Shown one piece after another: positions 59,835-64,000 of a stretch of 64,000 bases of DNA. Location of the stretch: contig NZ_FTMM01000019.1 in NCBI RefSeq assembly GCF_900156075.1, positions 1-64,000 on the forward strand, in the 5' to 3' direction. Source of the stretch: Chryseobacterium sp. RU37D (lineage in GTDB: Bacteria > Bacteroidota > Bacteroidia > Flavobacteriales > Weeksellaceae). Positions within the stretch are counted from its first letter, which is position 1. Each line of letters opens with the position of its first letter. The translations under genes and the position numbers were made by a program. The notes below the pieces were generated by a model. The model was not told the origin of the DNA and made no database searches. It saw nothing but the letters and a program-made list of their open reading frames with translations.

Positions 59835-61118
59835 TCATTCCCACAATTCACAATCCTGAACAACCACATCAGTTAATGTAAGTCCTGCACATTCCCCAAT
59901 AATGGTAACTTTCTGACCTTTACTGATCTGGGAAATGATTTTATTGTTCTTATCTGAGAAATAGCAATTAACGGATTGGAAATAATCTACTCTCAAAGAG
60001 ATGTAGGGATTATCCAAGATATCTTTCCCGATGTTGCCAACAACACCTGTAACCGCCATCTTTTTACCTTTATACTCTTCATCTGCGAACACTTCATTAG
60101 CCTCATACGCTCTGTAAAGTTCTGGCGCTGTTATATCGATATCAACCTTAGGGATGTGTGGACTTTCAGGATCGACCTGTTTGATATAGTCTACATAGCC
60201 TTCTTTAGTTGAGAGATAAGGGTGCAGGTAGTTTCCTTTAGGATTCCAACTGGCTATTCCTTTCTGGCGTGCTTCATAGAGTTTGTTTAATACTTCTTTG
60301 TCTTTGGGTTGGATCAGGGCAAAAAAAGGAGTCAGGTCATAATTTTCCGGAATCTTTGTTTCCTTACCATTGCCATCTATGAAAGTATCTCCTTTGCTTC
60401 CATACCATCTGAATCTCTTTTTATACCGTTCAAATACCTCAATCAATTCTTTGGTAAGCCCTCCATTCACAGGTAAAGACAAACCAATCACTCTTGTAAT
60501 AAATGTAATTTTATCCTCTCCATTCTCAGACTTCTGAATTTTGAAGTAAAGAGATTCATCTACAGCAAATTCATCATCTTTACTATGAGTGATTCCTTTT
60601 GAAACAGCATTTAATACAATCAAATATTCAGGGGAAACTTCCTTGTTTACGACCAGCTTTTGATAAGTGGTATTTTTTTGAAGCCCTCCTAGTGCATGGT
60701 TCCGGTCCTCCAGCTTATTTTTAGGTAGGGATTTCACGGATTCTTCCGTCTGATCGAGATAATCTTGGTAGGGTAATTTTTCTTTACTTCCGGTACTTTC
60801 TTCTGGCTGAGTAGTTTTAAGATCCGAAAAACTGGGAGAAACATTCATTCCGAGTATTATTAATCCAAGAAATAAAATTCCGAGAGTTATAACAACTCTA
60901 ATGATTCGTTCACGCCAGAAAGGTAGTTTTTGCATCAGGAATTTAGAAATGGGAGGGATCAGGAGTATTCCTCCAGTGAGTAATAATAAGCCTCCGAAAA
61001 AGGTTTTTGTGAAAATCACTCCGATTCCTGAGAAGATCATCCACATTCCGATAATCCATTTGAAGATGTTAAGTAAAATTCTTTGAGTGCTTGGTTGTGT
61101 GCTATTCACTTGTGCCAT
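59835..61118 (-). CDS. Membrane protein with C-terminal OB-fold (tRNA_anti-like) domain
   Basis: A 427-aa protein, start taken at MAQVNSTQPSTQRILLN; the frame is open to a TTG at 61175 but the extension is not protein-like. Two or three hydrophobic helices at residues ~15-90 (KWIIGMWMIFSGIGVIF; FGGLLLLTGGILLIPP; VVITLGILFLGLIILG). A polar region follows. The C-terminal ~100 residues (APELYRAYEANEVFADEEYK, GKKMAVTGVVGNIGKDI, GQKVTIIGECAGLTLTDVVV) fit the tRNA_anti-like OB-fold family. Function unknown. A large structured inverted repeat lies just upstream. Confidence 0.78.
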   Translation of the reverse strand: MAQVNSTQPSTQRILLNIFKWIIGMWMIFSGIGVIFTKTFFGGLLLLTGGILLIPPISKFLMQKLPFWRERIIRVVITLGILFLGLIILGMNVSPSFSDLKTTQPEESTGSKEKLPYQDYLDQTEESVKSLPKNKLEDRNHALGGLQKNTTYQKLVVNKEVSPEYLIVLNAVSKGITHSKDDEFAVDESLYFKIQKSENGEDKITFITRVIGLSLPVNGGLTKELIEVFERYKKRFRWYGSKGDTFIDGNGKETKIPENYDLTPFFALIQPKDKEVLNKLYEARQKGIASWNPKGNYLHPYLSTKEGYVDYIKQVDPESPHIPKVDIDITAPELYRAYEANEVFADEEYKGKKMAVTGVVGNIGKDILDNPYISLRVDYFQSVNCYFSDKNNKIISQISKGQKVTIIGECAGLTLTDVVVQDCELWE

Positions 61119-61515
61119 ATAGATAATATTTTGGTTATTTGAAATGAGAAAGGGTGTGAATGACATCACTCTCAACTCAGGCTACTGGTATAACCCACTA
61201 AAGAAATGAAGCAAACACACCCCGATCTGGGGCGTCTTCTGCATTTCATTTTTCTTTAGTTAAAAATATTACCAGTATTTTGAGTTGAAAAAATGAATTG
61301 CTAACGCAATATCTATATGTTATTTACAACCTTTGTTTTAATCTTATATTTTGATTCTTTAAAAATTTGCCTGTAAACTTAAGGATTTTCTATGAGATGT
61401 TCAAATCTAAAAATCAGAAACGACTCATTCTAAGCCTCAAATTTCCATTGTTTTTATTTTTGTTACTTACTTTGTCATTTTTGCAAGAAAAACGGTCTTA
61501 ATTCTTAAATTTGAG
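61119..61515. other. 397-bp region between the OB-fold gene and the recombinase
   Basis: Contains the nested inverted repeat at 61173-61287 and a small palindrome ATTGC-TAAC-GCAAT near 61296-61310. No supported ORF lies here; the 81-codon frame at 61467-61712 is a shadow of the recombinase. Confidence 0.55.
61173..61287. repeat. Nested inverted repeat of 115 bp (large stem with inner hairpin)
   Basis: Five complementary blocks in order: CAACTCA 61173-61179 with TGAGTTG 61281-61287; TACTGGTA 61183-61190 with TACCAGTA 61270-61277; CTAAAGAA 61198-61205 with TTCTTTAG 61252-61259; AAATGAA 61204-61210 with TTCATTT 61245-61251; CCCC 61220-61223 with GGGG 61229-61232 around GATCT. This could be an RNA structure in the leader of the OB-fold gene or a recombination site. 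Confidence 0.8.
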
Positions 61516-62193
61516 CTATCCTTGAACTTTAAAGCTCTCCTGATGTCTGTCAAATAATCTCTTAACTGCCATTGCAGTAAATAATTTACTTTGTCTGGTC
61601 TTAAAGCCATAATCGTTAAGCCTCTCTGCGATTTTATGATAGCTGATGTTCTCGGAGCGCATAGAGGTAATGAGTGCTGTTGCCCTGCGGTTGTTTTCAT
61701 TTTCCCTCGCATCTCTCTGACGGATTTCTATACTTCTTTGTCTGGAATAGTCTGTTAAGTTTTCTGGTTTGCCTAATTCAATTCCCTTTGCTTTCAGTTC
61801 TGCCAATGCACTTCGGGTTCTCTGGGAAATACGTTCCCTCTCGTCTTGGCTTAAAACTGCCATGATTCCAACGGTTACCGGATTGGCATTTGCCATATCA
61901 CAACAAACAAAGTCAACTTTAGCATCACGAAGGGTAAAAATGAAGGAGGCATTTCGGGAAAGACGGTCAAGTTTGGCGATGAGTAAGGTTGCTCCCTGTT
62001 TCCTGCACTCCTCAATGGCTTTCATTAGCATAGGGCGATCATTTTTCTTTCCTGATTCTGTTTCCCTGTATTCAGCTACTAATTCATCATCATGTTTAAG
62101 AAATTTGGTTACTGCAGATTTTTGGGCATCTATTCCGAGTCCGCTTTCACCTTGTCTTTTGGTCGAAACTCTAAGATAACTGATATACTTCAT
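61516..62193 (-). CDS. Serine recombinase (resolvase/invertase family)
   Basis: A 225-aa small serine recombinase. Catalytic Ser10 in YLRVSTKRQGESGLGIDAQ, then the Arg-rich core LLIAKLDRLSRNASFIFTL and MAVLSQDERERISQRTRSAL (the E-R-x-x-I-S-x-R-T helix). The C-terminal ~75 residues carry a helix-turn-helix (SMRSENISYHKIAERLNDYG). It is complete, so resolution, inversion or integration are all possible. The adjacent inverted repeat at 61173-61287 might contain its site. Confidence 0.92.
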   Translation of the reverse strand: MKYISYLRVSTKRQGESGLGIDAQKSAVTKFLKHDDELVAEYRETESGKKNDRPMLMKAIEECRKQGATLLIAKLDRLSRNASFIFTLRDAKVDFVCCDMANANPVTVGIMAVLSQDERERISQRTRSALAELKAKGIELGKPENLTDYSRQRSIEIRQRDARENENNRRATALITSMRSENISYHKIAERLNDYGFKTRQSKLFTAMAVKRLFDRHQESFKVQG

Positions 62194-62254
62194 TCGTAAC
62201 TTTTGTTAAATGTTGGTTGAATAAATGATACATTTTGAATAAATAAAAAAGGAC

Positions 62255-62725
62255 TTAGAAAAGCCCTGTATTATGAGGTAAAAGTTCCCCCTGTTTACCA
62301 ATGTGAATGACTTCCCAGCCTCTGCGGTGTAAGTCTTCTCCGATCAGATTGTAACGGTGACATTCCAAAGGATTCTGCTCACTGCACATGATTACAATTT
62401 TATAATCAAACTCCAAGCCTCTCTCCAGATATTCCAAACCTTGCTGGTAGGACACCGACTTGCGAAGTTTGTCATGATCCAAATTTCCATTGGTGTAAAA
62501 TTCTTCATCTTTTGGTTTTCCTCCAAGTTTCGGTTTGTGAATGTATTGTAAGCCAAATTCTGCTAAAGTGATCTGGAATGCTTTTGTGTTAAATTCCGGC
62601 TTCCATCTGGAGTAAGGATTTGTACGGACATCTACTACTACCTGTATTTCATTATACTGTAATAGTTCAATGAACTCTCTCATCTGGCGGTTTCCGTAGC
62701 CTATGCTGAAAATTTGAGTCTGCAT
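62255..62725 (-). CDS. DUF488 domain protein
   Basis: A 156-aa protein of the DUF488 family, small proteins common in bacterial accessory DNA. It opens with QIFSIGYGNRQMREFIELLQ, then VVVDVRTNPYSRWKPEF, and has the typical IVIMCSEQNPLECHRYNLIG with the conserved Cys and the E-x-C-H-R motif. A nucleotide- or DNA-linked role is suspected but not shown. It lies 61 nt upstream of the recombinase on the same strand. Confidence 0.92.
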   Translation of the reverse strand: MQTQIFSIGYGNRQMREFIELLQYNEIQVVVDVRTNPYSRWKPEFNTKAFQITLAEFGLQYIHKPKLGGKPKDEEFYTNGNLDHDKLRKSVSYQQGLEYLERGLEFDYKIVIMCSEQNPLECHRYNLIGEDLHRRGWEVIHIGKQGELLPHNTGLF

Positions 62726-63172
62726 ATCTGATTGTTTGTTATTTAATTACCTGTATAAAGATAATGATTAACTAACTGATATTCAAATATTTAAACTTTT
62801 ATTTTTGTTTTTATACAAATTTTTTGATTAAAAAATTACTGAAAATAAAGCTACTTTATTTGCTGTTCAATTTCTTTCGCATGCACTATCTTTAAGAAAA
62901 ATTTCTCGCACGCACGTAAAGCTCTGCCATCTCTGTCAACTTACATATTCCTGTTCAAACTGACCACCTCAAAATCTCTTTGTTTCCCTTCCTCATGTAG
63001 CCCCTTTGACCATTCCCTTCGCGCGCGCGTAAAGGTCGGTTATTTCGGCAATAAAACTATTGAAATGTAGGTTCAAAGAGACTGTGGGAAAGTGTTTGAG
63101 GAGATTTTGGATGAGATTTTTTCTACTTACTTTAAATAGTATTTTTGGAATGGGAGAGAAAAATACTCAGAT
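62726..63172. other. 447-bp gene-free region with CG-alternating repeats
   Basis: Holds two similar 18-mers: CGCACGCACGTAAAGCTC at 62907-62924 and CGCGCGCGCGTAAAGGTC at 63020-63037 (15 of 18 identical, 113 bp apart, same orientation). Alternating CG is rare in this AT-rich DNA. It sits between a replication-initiator-like gene and DUF488, a place for an origin or transfer site. No ORF is supported. Confidence 0.6.
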
Positions 63173-64000
63173 TTAATTGATATTTTTTGCATAATTCTCA
63201 ATTTCTGCCAAAGTATTCTGGTAAGCGAAGTCGATTTTTGAGTTTAATTCTGAGAGTAGAGGGCTTTCTTGTGTTGTTTTTGCATTCGCACAAATGTCCC
63301 TGTAGCGGCTCCTTACTTTGCTAAAAAAGTCACTTGGACGATTGATGTAGGGCTTGGTAGCCTCTAACATTTTTTCAAATTCTTTTATCCCTCCTAAACT
63401 TTCTATACACATACAGATGAGAGGGGCATCAAAGTCGCTTGGTGACTGGATGTTCTTAGGATTGAAAATAAATTGATTTTCTTTACAAATGTTATCATGC
63501 TCTTTATACCACTGATTAATGAAGAGTTTGTACACATCTGGTTGTATTAAATCTTGTATTAATATTTGAGATTTGCCAATTTTCTTAGCAATGTTCTTTA
63601 TAAAGGCACTATTGTACTGATTTTCAAATCTCAAATATTCTCCATCTTTAAAGTCTTCTGGAATATTCTTCCCTGCCTGTTTCTTTTTATCATAAAATAA
63701 TAAGATTTTATATTTCCCTTTCCCCAGCGTTTTATAATAAAGTGTTGTTTTTTCCTCACTTCGATGAAGCCTCGGGCTATTACTTAATGTATTGAAATAA
63801 TATTGAGGTTTCTGATTAACTTCTATGGTAGCTTGTGGGTGTAATATCCGTACAATACCATGTTTGATACTGAATCCTATCTCTTTCTCTATTTCATTTA
63901 TCATTCTAAGAAAATCTTCATAACCCACTGTATAGAAATTATTTTCATAAAGATACACCGCAGGGTTAACAGTAAATTGTATATAGCCATTCTTTCTGCT
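63173..64000 (-). CDS. Partial gene resembling phage/plasmid replication initiator (gene II/X type)
   Basis: The frame is open from the stop at 63173 through the right edge of the window, so the true start is outside; a GTG at 63956-63958 is internal. Visible parts: QFTVNPAVYLYENNFYTVGY and EDFLRMINEIEKEIG near the N-terminal side, GKYKILLFYDKKKQAGKNIP, and EYLRFENQYNSAFIKNIAKK. The pattern of an Asp-Lys tyrosine stretch (YDKKKQ) followed by a [LY]-R-[FY]-E-x-[QR] strand is that of G2P/Phage_CRI replication proteins, so I call this tentatively. It would serve island replication or transfer. Confidence 0.55.
   Translation of the reverse strand, partial: SRKNGYIQFTVNPAVYLYENNFYTVGYEDFLRMINEIEKEIGFSIKHGIVRILHPQATIEVNQKPQYYFNTLSNSPRLHRSEEKTTLYYKTLGKGKYKILLFYDKKKQAGKNIPEDFKDGEYLRFENQYNSAFIKNIAKKIGKSQILIQDLIQPDVYKLFINQWYKEHDNICKENQFIFNPKNIQSPSDFDAPLICMCIESLGGIKEFEKMLEATKPYINRPSDFFSKVRSRYRDICANAKTTQESPLLSELNSKIDFAYQNTLAEIENYAKNIN

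Noticed and set aside
61119..61175. TTG-initiated extension of the OB-fold membrane protein
   Set aside because: The added 19 residues show no conserved pattern, and the ATG at 61118 precedes a normal N-terminus.
61467..61712. 81-codon minus frame inside the recombinase
   Set aside because: It overlaps the recombinase in another frame and lacks any protein-like pattern.

Overview
The window looks like the chromosome of a Chryseobacterium-type flavobacterium (Bacteroidota, Weeksellaceae). The DNA is AT-rich, and several genes have the Bacteroidota-type -7 promoter element TAnnTTTG, in three cases only 3-5 nt before the ATG. The gene set is typical of Flavobacteriia: OstA-like protein, START-like protein, DUF6341/DUF6427-like membrane proteins, DUF3109, PdhB, Kup, carboxypeptidase-regulatory TonB receptor, Pls-type synthetase. 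All calls rest on reading the sequence and recalling protein families; no search was run.

Layout. 1-17.3 kb: a class C beta-lactamase, then core genes (panD, HU, pdxH, yqgE, fur with an OstA-like gene, kup, pdhB, an LTA-synthase-like sulfatase), with two degenerate genes: an amidase missing its middle, and a class IV aminotransferase fold that has lost its catalytic lysine. 17.4-25.1 kb: pssA, a DnaQ-type exonuclease, a FAH-family protein, a universal stress protein, small membrane proteins and trigger factor. 25.6-29.2 kb: a TonB receptor with a lipoprotein and a small CxxCH protein, perhaps a metal-uptake locus. 29.4-39.3 kb: an ABC-F protein, a fossil IS3 transposase, aquaporin, a broken nuclease-like gene, a LuxE-like gene carrying an octanucleotide repeat, LpxH-like, QueD, ComF and Upp. 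39.5-46.1 kb: a 1304-aa single-module NRPS of the Pls (epsilon-poly-lysine synthetase) architecture, a GNAT acetyltransferase, an Sfp-type phosphopantetheinyl transferase and Der.

A tRNA-Gln(UUG) at 46.43 kb marks a sharp change. Every gene to its right lies on the minus strand and is accessory: an Mrr-like endonuclease, a type I restriction-modification operon (HsdR-HsdM-HsdS with an unusual C-terminal extension on HsdS), an uncharacterised set (1237-aa protein, 421-aa putative C-H-D peptidase-like effector, overlapping small lipoprotein, 85-aa HEIAH protein, membrane OB-fold protein), a serine recombinase, a DUF488 protein and a partial gene resembling a gene II/X-type replication initiator. 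I read this as an integrated island at the tRNA 3' end whose far end is outside the window.

Intergenic DNA holds several dispersed repeat families: a ~100-bp REP-like inverted repeat (two copies with conserved loops), a hairpin repeat just upstream of two genes, a 72-bp direct repeat, and a nested composite at 19.4-19.9 kb. The best candidates for undescribed biology are the Pls-GNAT-PPTase locus, the effector/lipoprotein pair with its large neighbour in the island, and the structured inverted repeat beside the recombinase.
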